Positions 1 through 5,828 of a stretch of 5,840 nt of DNA are shown here, in pieces. The stretch comes from Acidimicrobiia bacterium (GTDB lineage: Bacteria > Actinomycetota > Acidimicrobiia > Spongiisociales > ZC4RG35): NCBI GenBank assembly GCA_003230435.1, contig QIDW01000376.1:1-5840 (forward strand), in the 5' to 3' direction. Position 1 is the first letter of the stretch. Each line of letters begins with the position of its first letter. Made by a program: the position numbers and the translations under genes. Under the pieces are notes generated by a model. That model saw nothing but the letters and a program-made list of their open reading frames with translations, searched no databases and had not been told where the DNA came from.

Positions 1-91
1 GTCGGGCCGTCACCGGCCCGACACGTGCCGTGCGCGCTGCGGGCATCCTGCTGCTGTTCGCACTCGCGCTGATCCTCGCCGCGTGCGGCAG
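1..91 (+). repeat. Direct repeat copy 1: lipoprotein leader, 91 bp, identical to 880-970
   Basis: Every base from 1 to 91 matches 880-970. The match ends at base 92 (t versus a at 971), one base after the Cys-Gly codons of the lipobox. It reaches the left edge of the window, so the repeat may be longer. It encodes the residues before the signal peptide, the hydrophobic core and the lipobox. The 879-bp offset is a multiple of three, so both copies are read in the same frame. Confidence 0.98.
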
Positions 92-662
92 TGGCGGTGA
101 CGACGCCGCGAGTTCGTCCGCGCCGACGGTGACCTCGGTTTCGGATACCGAAGCTCCGACGGAGTCGGATGCCGGATCCCAGGAAGTCGCGGATGATCCC
201 GCTGGAGACGGCGAGGAGTCGGTTCCGATGGGCCTCGGTGAGATGCAATCCGTCGTGGTGATCGGTGACGAGCAGTTCGAGTTCGACATGTCGGCTGCCT
301 GCGTTTCGATGGGTGGTGCGGTTGGGGGCATCGGATTCACTGCAGATGGATCGGTTTCGCTCGACATCGGTATTTCCCCTGAGGACTGGGAGACTTCTGC
401 CGACGGCTGGGAAGCGCCGTCCGTCCGCGTCCGTGACGAAAGAGACGAGAGCGTCGAACGGGATTGGGAGGCCGGTGGTTCGAACATCGCTAATTACCAG
501 GAACTCCGCGACCTAGTCCGGGTTGACTCCTTCTCGGTCGAAGGCGGTCGAGCGTCCGGTACCGCGACCTTCATCGACCTCCAGGCGTACATGTTCGCCG
601 TGGCTCTCGGAGATCCGCTGCCCGATCCCGTGGCCGGCACCTTTGACATCAACTGCGGTTGA
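3..662 (+). CDS. Small surface lipoprotein, LpqH (19-kDa antigen)-like, 5' end at or beyond window edge
   Basis: This encodes a secreted, lipid-anchored protein of unknown function. Counting from the GTG at 30, residues 5-18 are a hydrophobic core and end in the lipobox L-A-A-C. Cys19 (codon 84-86) is the predicted lipidation and signal peptidase II site. Residues 20-65 are a Ser/Thr/Asp/Glu/Ala-rich tether. The folded part has a VVVIGDE strand (75-81), a central Cys91, a GTATF strand near 177-181 and a C-terminal Cys209. The two cysteines could form a disulphide. A polar tether, VxI(D/G)G-like strand, mid-chain Cys, G-T-A-T strand and terminal Cys are the layout of the mycobacterial LpqH family, so I infer a distant relative. 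The frame is open leftwards to base 3. If this copy resembles the second lipoprotein gene, its true start would lie about 114 bases before the window. Otherwise the GTG at 30 is the start, although no good ribosome site precedes it. The stop is TGA at 660-662. Confidence 0.82.
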   Translation, partial: RAVTGPTRAVRAAGILLLFALALILAACGSGGDDAASSSAPTVTSVSDTEAPTESDAGSQEVADDPAGDGEESVPMGLGEMQSVVVIGDEQFEFDMSAACVSMGGAVGGIGFTADGSVSLDIGISPEDWETSADGWEAPSVRVRDERDESVERDWEAGGSNIANYQELRDLVRVDSFSVEGGRASGTATFIDLQAYMFAVALGDPLPDPVAGTFDINCG

Positions 663-764
663 CTTGCATCCACGGAGATGTGCGGGAAGCGATCTCAGGG
701 GCGTTCAGCGACTGTTAAGCGCTGTGTGTCACGATGGCGCGCAAACGACACGGGGGTCCACACC
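663..764 (+). promoter_or_regulatory. 102-bp gap between lipoprotein genes, with ribosome site GGGGG at 752-756
   Basis: The gap is long enough for a promoter, but I found no convincing -10/-35 pair, so cotranscription and separate transcription both remain possible. The purine run GGGGG at 752-756 lies 8 bases before the ATG at 765. It is the best ribosome-binding candidate in the region and supports that start over the in-frame ATG at 678 and GTG at 726. Confidence 0.4.
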
Positions 765-2423
765 ATGGCCGAAACATCAGATCTTCGAGGCTCGGGAACC
801 GGTGACGGTCGACCGAAGCCGATGCGGCGGCATATCCAGCCAGGCGACCCCCTGTCGGGACTGTCGCCAGCGCCGGGCGGTCGGGCCGTCACCGGCCCGA
901 CACGTGCCGTGCGCGCTGCGGGCATCCTGCTGCTGTTCGCACTCGCGCTGATCCTCGCCGCGTGCGGCAGAGAGCTCGCCACCTCCATTGAAGAGGCCGC
1001 CACCACACAGCCATCATCAGGTACCATCACCGTCCCGCAGGCGGAAGTGCCGAGCACTCTCGAGCTCGGCAGCCCCTACACGTTCCAGATGCCTGAGGAC
1101 ACCTTTGCGGCCCGGTTCAACTTCGACGTACCCGCCGGTGGCGTGGTCACGATGGAGGCGTCCGCGCCCGAGCAGAATACGGAGTCGTTGAGGGTCGCCA
1201 TCGGCCCTGCCGGCCAGCAGGTGCAGCTCATAGAGCTTCTGCCGGGAACAGCGGCCGATCCGTTCCAATACGTCACAAGCGGCGACGGCGGCGGGCCGTG
1301 GGCACTCGAAGTGGCGGCCAACCCCGGCACCTCGGTGACACTCCAGGTCGACGCACCGCTCCAAGCCGATGCCGGAACGGCCGGTGACGCTGGCTCCAAC
1401 CAGGGCGTGGCGAAGTCGATCGACATGGGCAGCCGCCTCGACGGCCTGCTCGGCGACGAGGACGGCGAGGACTGGTACACGATCCCGCTTGCAGGCGGTG
1501 ATGTCGTGTCGATCACGCTCGACGCCCCGGTGAGCGAGCGTTTCGGCTTCGGCGGTGTCAACGCCGATCTGGTGTACAACGGTTCACCGGTGACCTCGCT
1601 GAATGTGAACGCAGGCGGTGAGGAGTCCGTCCTACAGATCTTCGCACAGGAGCAAACAGGGGAGGCCTATCTCCGTGTGAAGGGTTCCGGCGCCTACGGT
1701 TTCACGATCGAAGCCGGCCCACAGCGCGACGGGGGTACCGACGGCGATGCCGGTGGCGATCAAGGCACCGCCAAGAAGGCGGACTTCGGAGCGATCGAGG
1801 GGATCATCGGTGGCGAGGACCTCCAAGACTTCTTCGTTCTGGCTCTCCCCCTCGATTCCGTCGTGACAGCCGAACTCACGGCCGCATCGGACCTCGTTGG
1901 CCGAGCGAGGGTCGAAGTGCTCCACAATGGCAATGTGTTGGTTGCCACCGACCTCGGTCCCGGCCAAACCGAGAGCTGGACCTACGCATTGGTCAACGCC
2001 GCCGATGAGTCGCTCTATCTCCGGGTGGCCGGCGCGGCCGGGTCCTACACCGCTTCTCTCGCTGCAGTGACCCAGCCCGACGGCGGAAGCGGCGGCGACG
2101 CCCCCGATGAAGAGGCTTTGGCCAAGGAGGTGGCGGCAGAAGGCAGCTTCAGCGGCATCCTCAATATCGCCCGCCAGTACGACAACCGCGACTGGTACAA
2201 GTTCACCGCCGCCGAAACCGCGACGATCACTATCGAACTCGCGGTGGCGCCGACCGCCGACACGTCAATCCGGTTGAACGTCTTCGGCGATGCCCTGATG
2301 GTCACAGTCGACGTCGAACCGGGTGGGAGCGGAACTGCGACCATCGACGTGGTCGCCGACACCACCTACACGATGCAGCTCGGAGCGGGAGGGCAGGCAG
2401 CCTATTCCGTGACATTCGGATGA
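765..2423 (+). CDS. Lipoprotein of four PPC-like beta-sandwich modules
   Basis: This is a 552-residue exported lipoprotein. The ATG at 765 was chosen for its GGGGG ribosome site. It gives a 48-residue N-terminal extension rich in Pro, Gly and Arg, then a hydrophobic core (about 52-64) and the lipobox L-A-A-C with Cys67. The GTG at 909 is an alternative start that would give a compact 18-residue signal peptide. The mature part has four repeats at about 92-200, 202-320, 322-435 and 438-552. Each carries a version of the pre-peptidase C-terminal (PPC) core: FAARFNFDVPAGG near 114, GEDWYTIPLAGG near 234, LQDFFVLALPLDS near 353, NRDWYKFTAAET near 474. Repeats 2-4 are each introduced by a 16-residue linker rich in Asp/Gly/Ala. 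PPC domains usually accompany secreted proteases and other hydrolases, but no catalytic domain is visible here. A role in surface binding or protein interaction is inference. The export leader is identical in DNA to that of the preceding gene. Confidence 0.85.
   Translation: MAETSDLRGSGTGDGRPKPMRRHIQPGDPLSGLSPAPGGRAVTGPTRAVRAAGILLLFALALILAACGRELATSIEEAATTQPSSGTITVPQAEVPSTLELGSPYTFQMPEDTFAARFNFDVPAGGVVTMEASAPEQNTESLRVAIGPAGQQVQLIELLPGTAADPFQYVTSGDGGGPWALEVAANPGTSVTLQVDAPLQADAGTAGDAGSNQGVAKSIDMGSRLDGLLGDEDGEDWYTIPLAGGDVVSITLDAPVSERFGFGGVNADLVYNGSPVTSLNVNAGGEESVLQIFAQEQTGEAYLRVKGSGAYGFTIEAGPQRDGGTDGDAGGDQGTAKKADFGAIEGIIGGEDLQDFFVLALPLDSVVTAELTAASDLVGRARVEVLHNGNVLVATDLGPGQTESWTYALVNAADESLYLRVAGAAGSYTASLAAVTQPDGGSGGDAPDEEALAKEVAAEGSFSGILNIARQYDNRDWYKFTAAETATITIELAVAPTADTSIRLNVFGDALMVTVDVEPGGSGTATIDVVADTTYTMQLGAGGQAAYSVTFG
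880..901 (+). other. Perfect 9-bp stem-loop in the leader repeat (also at 1-22)
   Basis: Arms GTCGGGCCG (880-888) and CGGCCCGAC (893-901) are exact reverse complements around a 4-base loop, tcac. The same structure occupies 1-22 in the first copy. It ends 7 bases before the in-frame GTG at 909 (30 in copy 1). No T-run follows, so it is not a standard terminator. Possible roles are mRNA structure affecting translation of the leader, or a recombination-prone site at the repeat. It could also be a by-product of GC-rich coding sequence. Confidence 0.6.
880..970 (+). repeat. Direct repeat copy 2: lipoprotein leader, 91 bp, identical to 1-91
   Basis: This is the second exact copy of the leader-coding DNA, inside the four-module lipoprotein gene. 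It covers the end of the N-terminal extension, the whole hydrophobic core and the lipobox Cys (963-965). Beyond 970 the two genes show no similarity. No synonymous difference has built up between the copies, which points to recent duplication, gene conversion or recombinational exchange rather than ordinary paralogue divergence. Confidence 0.98.
1368..2126 (+). repeat. Three 16-residue acidic linkers between PPC-like modules
   Basis: The linkers DAGTAGDAGSNQGVAK (1368-1415), DGGTDGDAGGDQGTAK (1728-1775) and DGGSGGDAPDEEALAK (2079-2126) align without gaps. They share D-x-G at the start, G-D-A at positions 6-8 and A-K at the end. They are spaced 120 and 117 codons apart and mark the module boundaries. 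The similarity is at protein level; the codons differ, so this is an old internal duplication. The Asp/Gly pattern could bind calcium, but that is a guess. Confidence 0.75.
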
Positions 2424-2531
2424 GACTTCAGAGACACACGAGCACCGAACAGATCTGCCCGTTCGTGTTCTGGGAAAGGATGCGTTCGCCCTGAGGATGG
2501 GTCGGATGGGCGGACGGAACGTCTGGGACGA

Positions 2532-2562
2532 CCGCCGGCTGCGCGTACTGTCGCACCGGCGG
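2532..2562 (+). promoter_or_regulatory. 11-bp-stem hairpin: terminator without T-run, or operator
   Basis: CCGCCGG (2532-2538) pairs with CCGGCGG (2556-2562), and the stem continues inward with TGCG (2540-2543) and CGCA (2552-2555). There is one bulged base (C2539) and an 8-base loop. It lies 52 bases before the regulator's ATG. It could end transcription from the lipoprotein gene, since actinobacteria are often proposed to use hairpins lacking a T-run. It could instead be a binding site for autoregulation. The sequence alone does not decide. Confidence 0.5.
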
Positions 2563-2577
2563 CATCGGCACGAGCAA

Positions 2578-2614
2578 TTCGCAACAATCAATGAGGCCTG
2601 TGTACCGTTGATAT
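2578..2614 (+). promoter_or_regulatory. Possible leaderless promoter for the regulator gene
   Basis: There is no ribosome site at normal distance before the ATG at 2615; the nearest, GAGG at 2593-2596, is 18 bases away. TACCGT (2603-2608) fits the actinobacterial TANNNT -10 pattern and ends 6 bases before the ATG, as expected for a leaderless transcript. A weak -35 candidate, TTCGCA (2578-2583), sits 19 bases upstream of it, which is a long spacer. Confidence 0.3.
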
Positions 2615-4834
2615 ATGGCATTTGGCGTCCTCGGACCGTTGCTCCCCGACAGCATCACCCGGCCCTCCCAACGAAGGCTGCTGTCCATCCTATTGCTTCA
2701 CCACGGCTCCAACATCGATCGGGACCGCCTCATCGACTACATGTGGGGCCACCGGTCACCGCAGTCAGCGCGCAACGCTCTCCAGGTCCACATCGGCGCG
2801 TTGAGAAAGGCCATACCACGTGATGTGATCGTGACCGCGATTCGCGGCTACCGCATCGACGTGGATGGACACGACTTCGACGTGTCGGACTTCGACTGTC
2901 TCGCTGTCGCTGCCCACAGAGAGCGCGACCCCTTGGAGCGAGTGGTACTGACACGGAGTGCCCTCGAACTCTGGAGGGGAGACCCGTATCAAGAGTTGGT
3001 GGAGGAGACCTTTGCGCTGCCTGAGGTAACTCGACTCAACGAAACGTACCTCAAGCTCCTCGAGCTGCAAATGCAGGCGCTGCTCGCGCTCGGTCACAAC
3101 GACGAGGCGATCCCTCAACTCCGGGAGCTCGTTGAGCGACATCCGCTCAGGGAGCGACTCCACGAAGACCTGATGCTTGCGCTCTATCGCTCCGGTCGAC
3201 AGGCCGATGCACTCAGACAGTTCCGATCGGCTCAGCGGATCCTCGGAGAGGAACTCGGCATCGAACCCGGCCCGGCACTCAGGGAACTCGAGGAGCGCAT
3301 CCTCTTCCAAGATCGGAATCTCAACACCGTCGACGTCCACCCGACGCCGCACAATCTGCCCACGTTCACGACGAGCTTCGTGGGTCGTGAGAATGACCTC
3401 CTCCGTGCTCGGTCATCGATTGACGACAGGGGTGTAGTCGTGATTGCCGGTGCGGCTGGAATCGGGAAGACCGCCTTCTCGGATGTTCTCGCAGATGAGT
3501 GCAGGGCTCAGGGTGGGCGGGTTCTCGAGCTGCGGGGTACGCACGGTCTCCAGCGTGTCCCGTTTGGTGCCCTCGCTGCCTTTGTGCCCTTGGAGGTGGG
3601 CGATACCGACACCAAAACGGTTACACGGGCGACGGCTTCGATCATGAACACCGGGAGGTCGGGCATGATCGTTCTAGATGATGCCCATCTCCTCGACCAT
3701 GAGAGTGCTGCGTTGATCAGCGGAATCGCTCAATCGCGCGGTGCGCGCCTCGTGATCACGGTCACATCCGGTGAGCGTCTCCCGGCCGACATAACAGCCA
3801 TCTGGGCGCGATGGCCTGACTGCCGCATCGACCTCGACCCTCTGACACGTGATGAGGTTGGTGAGATGGCTGCCGACCTGCTGGGCCGAGCCATCGATGA
3901 TGCAGCCCTGGATGAGATCTCCTCCATCACTCTGGGATACCCGCTCTATGTCGCAGCCATCGCCGCTGAGGTTTCTGATCGAATTGAGAAGGCCGGTGAA
4001 GACGCGTCCACAGCAGTGAAGTCGCTCTTGGGCTCATCGGATCGACTGACCCGTCTGCTGGAACGGAGGCTCTCCCGCCTGGATCGAGAAGAGCGGCGTC
4101 TCTTCGACGCCATCGCCTTTGCCGAGTCCATACCCACTGATGTGTTGAGTATCATGGACGAGATCGGTGCACTGTCGCGGCTTGAGACGAGTGGACTGGT
4201 CCAAGTGGGACCCCAGTATGCACAGGTAACTCATCCCCTCCTCGCCACGGTTGCCAACGAAACACTCACCCTGGAGGGCCGGAAAGCCTGCGCACGCCAG
4301 CTTCTCGATGGTATCGGAAAGGATATCGATCCCGGCGATGTCGCCTCTCTCGTCAGGGTGGCTCTGAGCGCTGGCGTCATCCCGAACACGGAACAGCTCG
4401 AAGTGGCGGCCGACGTAGCAATGGCATGGCGAGATTTCACAGGAGCGGCAAAGATCGCTGCCCACGCGCCAGACGATCAGCAACTGATCGTTCTGCGGGC
4501 CAGAGCACTCCGCTTTCTCGGAGAGGTTCCCGACGAGGTGCCTGTTGATTTGGATGAAAGTGCTCTCACCGATTTCCTTTCCACCAAATCCCAGGCCATG
4601 GCGTACGGGGAACGCCGGTTCGCCGACGCCATCGCGATGTTGCAGGAGGGGATGGCATCTCTCACCGAGTCCACACATCGGAATCGGCTTGCTACGGAGT
4701 TGCTGATCCTCTCCGGACTGAGCGGTGATATGGACGCCCTCCTCGGCGCCGGCCGCACCGTAGACGCGTCTGCTGGCCATGGCCACTACCCAGCTAGCCG
4801 AAGGGCTGACGCTCTCGACATCATCGGCCGATGA
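2615..4834 (+). CDS. AfsR/SARP-type regulator: winged helix, BTAD and AAA-type ATPase (upstream part of a split gene)
   Basis: This is a cytoplasmic transcription regulator of the large SARP class, 739 residues in this frame. Residues 1-85 form the OmpR-like winged helix; the start MAFGVLGPL and the segment ARNALQVHIGALRKAIP are typical and fix the ATG. Residues about 92-237 are the BTAD helical domain, including LELWRGDPY and a FRSAQRILGEELGIEPGP segment. FVGRE (255-259) opens the ATPase, followed by Walker A GAAGIGKT (279-286), Walker B MIVLDDAH (351-358) and a GYPLY motif (441-445) typical of the ATPases in LuxR-family LAL regulators. The rest is helical. The last residues, from about 717, are atypical and probably out of frame. 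The stop at 4832-4834 overlaps a downstream frame that continues the protein, so I read this as the N-terminal part of one gene of about 1070 residues. In known members, ATP binding and hydrolysis tune DNA binding. The target here is unknown. Confidence 0.85.
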   Translation: MAFGVLGPLLPDSITRPSQRRLLSILLLHHGSNIDRDRLIDYMWGHRSPQSARNALQVHIGALRKAIPRDVIVTAIRGYRIDVDGHDFDVSDFDCLAVAAHRERDPLERVVLTRSALELWRGDPYQELVEETFALPEVTRLNETYLKLLELQMQALLALGHNDEAIPQLRELVERHPLRERLHEDLMLALYRSGRQADALRQFRSAQRILGEELGIEPGPALRELEERILFQDRNLNTVDVHPTPHNLPTFTTSFVGRENDLLRARSSIDDRGVVVIAGAAGIGKTAFSDVLADECRAQGGRVLELRGTHGLQRVPFGALAAFVPLEVGDTDTKTVTRATASIMNTGRSGMIVLDDAHLLDHESAALISGIAQSRGARLVITVTSGERLPADITAIWARWPDCRIDLDPLTRDEVGEMAADLLGRAIDDAALDEISSITLGYPLYVAAIAAEVSDRIEKAGEDASTAVKSLLGSSDRLTRLLERRLSRLDREERRLFDAIAFAESIPTDVLSIMDEIGALSRLETSGLVQVGPQYAQVTHPLLATVANETLTLEGRKACARQLLDGIGKDIDPGDVASLVRVALSAGVIPNTEQLEVAADVAMAWRDFTGAAKIAAHAPDDQQLIVLRARALRFLGEVPDEVPVDLDESALTDFLSTKSQAMAYGERRFADAIAMLQEGMASLTESTHRNRLATELLILSGLSGDMDALLGAGRTVDASAGHGHYPASRRADALDIIGR
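4764..4834 (+). other. Frame switch region between the two regulator ORFs
   Basis: The downstream frame is closed by TAG at 4761-4763 and the upstream frame by TGA at 4832-4834. Any event joining them must therefore lie between these points. Reading through needs one base skipped (equivalent to an extra base, or two missing, in this sequence). In this stretch the downstream frame reads as a likely helix (RLLAMATTQLAEGLTL), while the upstream frame gives an unlikely His/Gly/Arg-rich tail. The switch is therefore probably near the left end. There is no homopolymer run or classic +1 slip motif such as CTT-TGA. A 12-bp palindrome lies at 4774-4785. Confidence 0.7.
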
Positions 4835-5828
4835 CACGTATGCCAGAGGGCGGCAGATCGTCGAATCGATGGGGACGGACTCGCTGCTTTTCGAACAGCT
4901 CGAGATGAGCCGCGTATTGGTCGATCTCGCCGATGGGCAATTCCGCGACGCCCGTGTCCGGTTGGGTCAATCCGAAGGGAAAGCCGCGCCGGGATCGTGG
5001 CTCATGATCGAAGCAGTCATGGCCGACGCATGGTCGTCAGCGGATGGAGCCCTGCGCGTGGCGGAGTCGGCGGTCTCGGAGTTGGAGAGCTTCGATCCCA
5101 CCGGCAACCTCTCACAGGCCAAACTCGTCGCCGAGTTGCGTCTGGCACAGACACGACGAGCGGCACCCAAAGAACAGACCGTCGAGCAGCCTCTTGACCC
5201 CGCAGTGGCCGAGATCGATCACATCATGAGCCAGAGAGCGCAGGCTTGGTACGCATGGGCAGTCGATGACACCACTGCAGGCAAACTCCTGATCGAGGTC
5301 GGCCGGGAGGCCGTGGGTCTCGGGCACCGGTTCTGGGGGCTCTTGTGTTTCATCGACGCCATCCGCCTCGGCAACGGCGAAGATGTCGCGGCCGATATCG
5401 AGCATCTGGCAATCACACGGGGAGCAGGGTTGGCCACCATGGCCGGGCACTATGCACGATCCGAGACACCAGGGGATCTCCGGACGGTCGCGCGTATGTG
5501 GTGGGAGGCCGGTGCCCCGACGTACGCCATAGAGGCGGCTATTCGGGCCGTCGAGCCGATCAGCCTCATCAGCAGCACCCGCGTACAGCTCATGGCGGCC
5601 AAAGGAGCGGAACCTGTGGTAGGCGATGTGGCGGTGATCGAGCAGCCACTGTCGAACCGACAGGTCGAGATCGTGCTGAGTGTCTTGGGCGGAGCTTCGA
5701 ATAGAGAGGTGGCCGATGCCCTCTTCGTCTCCGAACGCACCGTAGAAAACCATCTCCACAGGGCCTACCAGACGCTGGACATCAGTAACGGACGAGACGG
5801 ACTCACCGATCGGTTCGGCTGGCTCTGA
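4779..5828 (+). CDS. Helical (TPR-like) region with C-terminal LuxR/GerE helix-turn-helix (downstream part of a split gene)
   Basis: The ORF has 349 codons from the ATG at 4779, overlapping the preceding ORF by 56 bases in another frame. Residues about 1-285 are Ala/Leu-rich amphipathic helices (for example AWYAWAVDDTTAGKLLIEVG), as in the TPR-like sensor arms of LAL regulators. Residues about 289-345 are a LuxR/GerE DNA-binding domain: LSNRQVEIVLSVLGGASNRE, then VADALFVSERTVENHLHRAY as the scaffold and recognition helices. No start is convincing: the ATG at 4779 has no ribosome site and sits inside a palindrome. This supports its being the C-terminal continuation of the upstream ORF rather than a gene of its own. 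If separately translated, it would be a LuxR-type protein lacking an ATPase. The stop is TGA at 5826-5828, and only 12 bases follow in the window. Confidence 0.8.
   Translation: MATTQLAEGLTLSTSSADDTYARGRQIVESMGTDSLLFEQLEMSRVLVDLADGQFRDARVRLGQSEGKAAPGSWLMIEAVMADAWSSADGALRVAESAVSELESFDPTGNLSQAKLVAELRLAQTRRAAPKEQTVEQPLDPAVAEIDHIMSQRAQAWYAWAVDDTTAGKLLIEVGREAVGLGHRFWGLLCFIDAIRLGNGEDVAADIEHLAITRGAGLATMAGHYARSETPGDLRTVARMWWEAGAPTYAIEAAIRAVEPISLISSTRVQLMAAKGAEPVVGDVAVIEQPLSNRQVEIVLSVLGGASNREVADALFVSERTVENHLHRAYQTLDISNGRDGLTDRFGWL

Larger units (their letters stand above)
2424..2614 (+). other. 191-bp gap between the lipoprotein and regulator genes
   Basis: No gene is supported here. Just after the stop there is only a weak CGAAC/GTTCG inverted pair (2446-2450 and 2461-2465) around an 8-bp palindrome CAGATCTG (2450-2457), with no T-run. 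Next comes a short tandem array: GGATGGG (2495-2501), GGATGGG (2504-2510) and GGACGG (2512-2517). Its last unit also pairs with CGTCTG (2520-2525). A stronger hairpin follows at 2532-2562. The last 40 bases probably hold the regulator's promoter. Confidence 0.6.

Noticed and set aside
678..764. Upstream in-frame starts (ATG 678, GTG 726) for the PPC lipoprotein
   Set aside because: They would lengthen an already long segment before the signal peptide and lack a ribosome site as good as GGGGG before the ATG at 765.
523..951. 142-codon + strand frame across the gap between lipoprotein genes
   Set aside because: It is an off-frame shadow of both lipoprotein genes, Arg/Ser/Pro-rich, with no ribosome site.
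1..970. Leader repeats as ends of a mobile element
   Set aside because: The repeats are in-frame coding sequence for a signal peptide. There is no transposase between them, and no terminal inverted repeats or target duplication are visible.
2446..2470. Inverted pair after the PPC lipoprotein stop as a terminator
   Set aside because: The stem is only 5 bp with a long loop and no T-run.
2437..2576. 8-bp direct repeat CACGAGCA (2437-2444 and 2569-2576)
   Set aside because: It is too short and too far apart to be distinguished from chance.
2497..2823. 108-codon + strand frame overlapping the regulator start
   Set aside because: Its product is His/Arg/Pro-rich and low in plausibility. It overlaps the well-supported winged-helix coding sequence in another frame.
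4034..4837. 267-codon open frame on the - strand
   Set aside because: It lies opposite the regulator coding frame and has no recognisable domain or ribosome site. Long antisense frames are common in GC-rich genes.
4820..4840. Programmed +1 frameshift at CGA-TGA
   Set aside because: It does not match known bacterial +1 sites, there is no internal Shine-Dalgarno spacer element, and the upstream frame already looks non-coding before this point.
5112..5759. 215-codon open frame on the - strand opposite the LuxR part
   Set aside because: It is rich in Cys, His and Arg with no family pattern, while the + strand frame has a clear LuxR domain.
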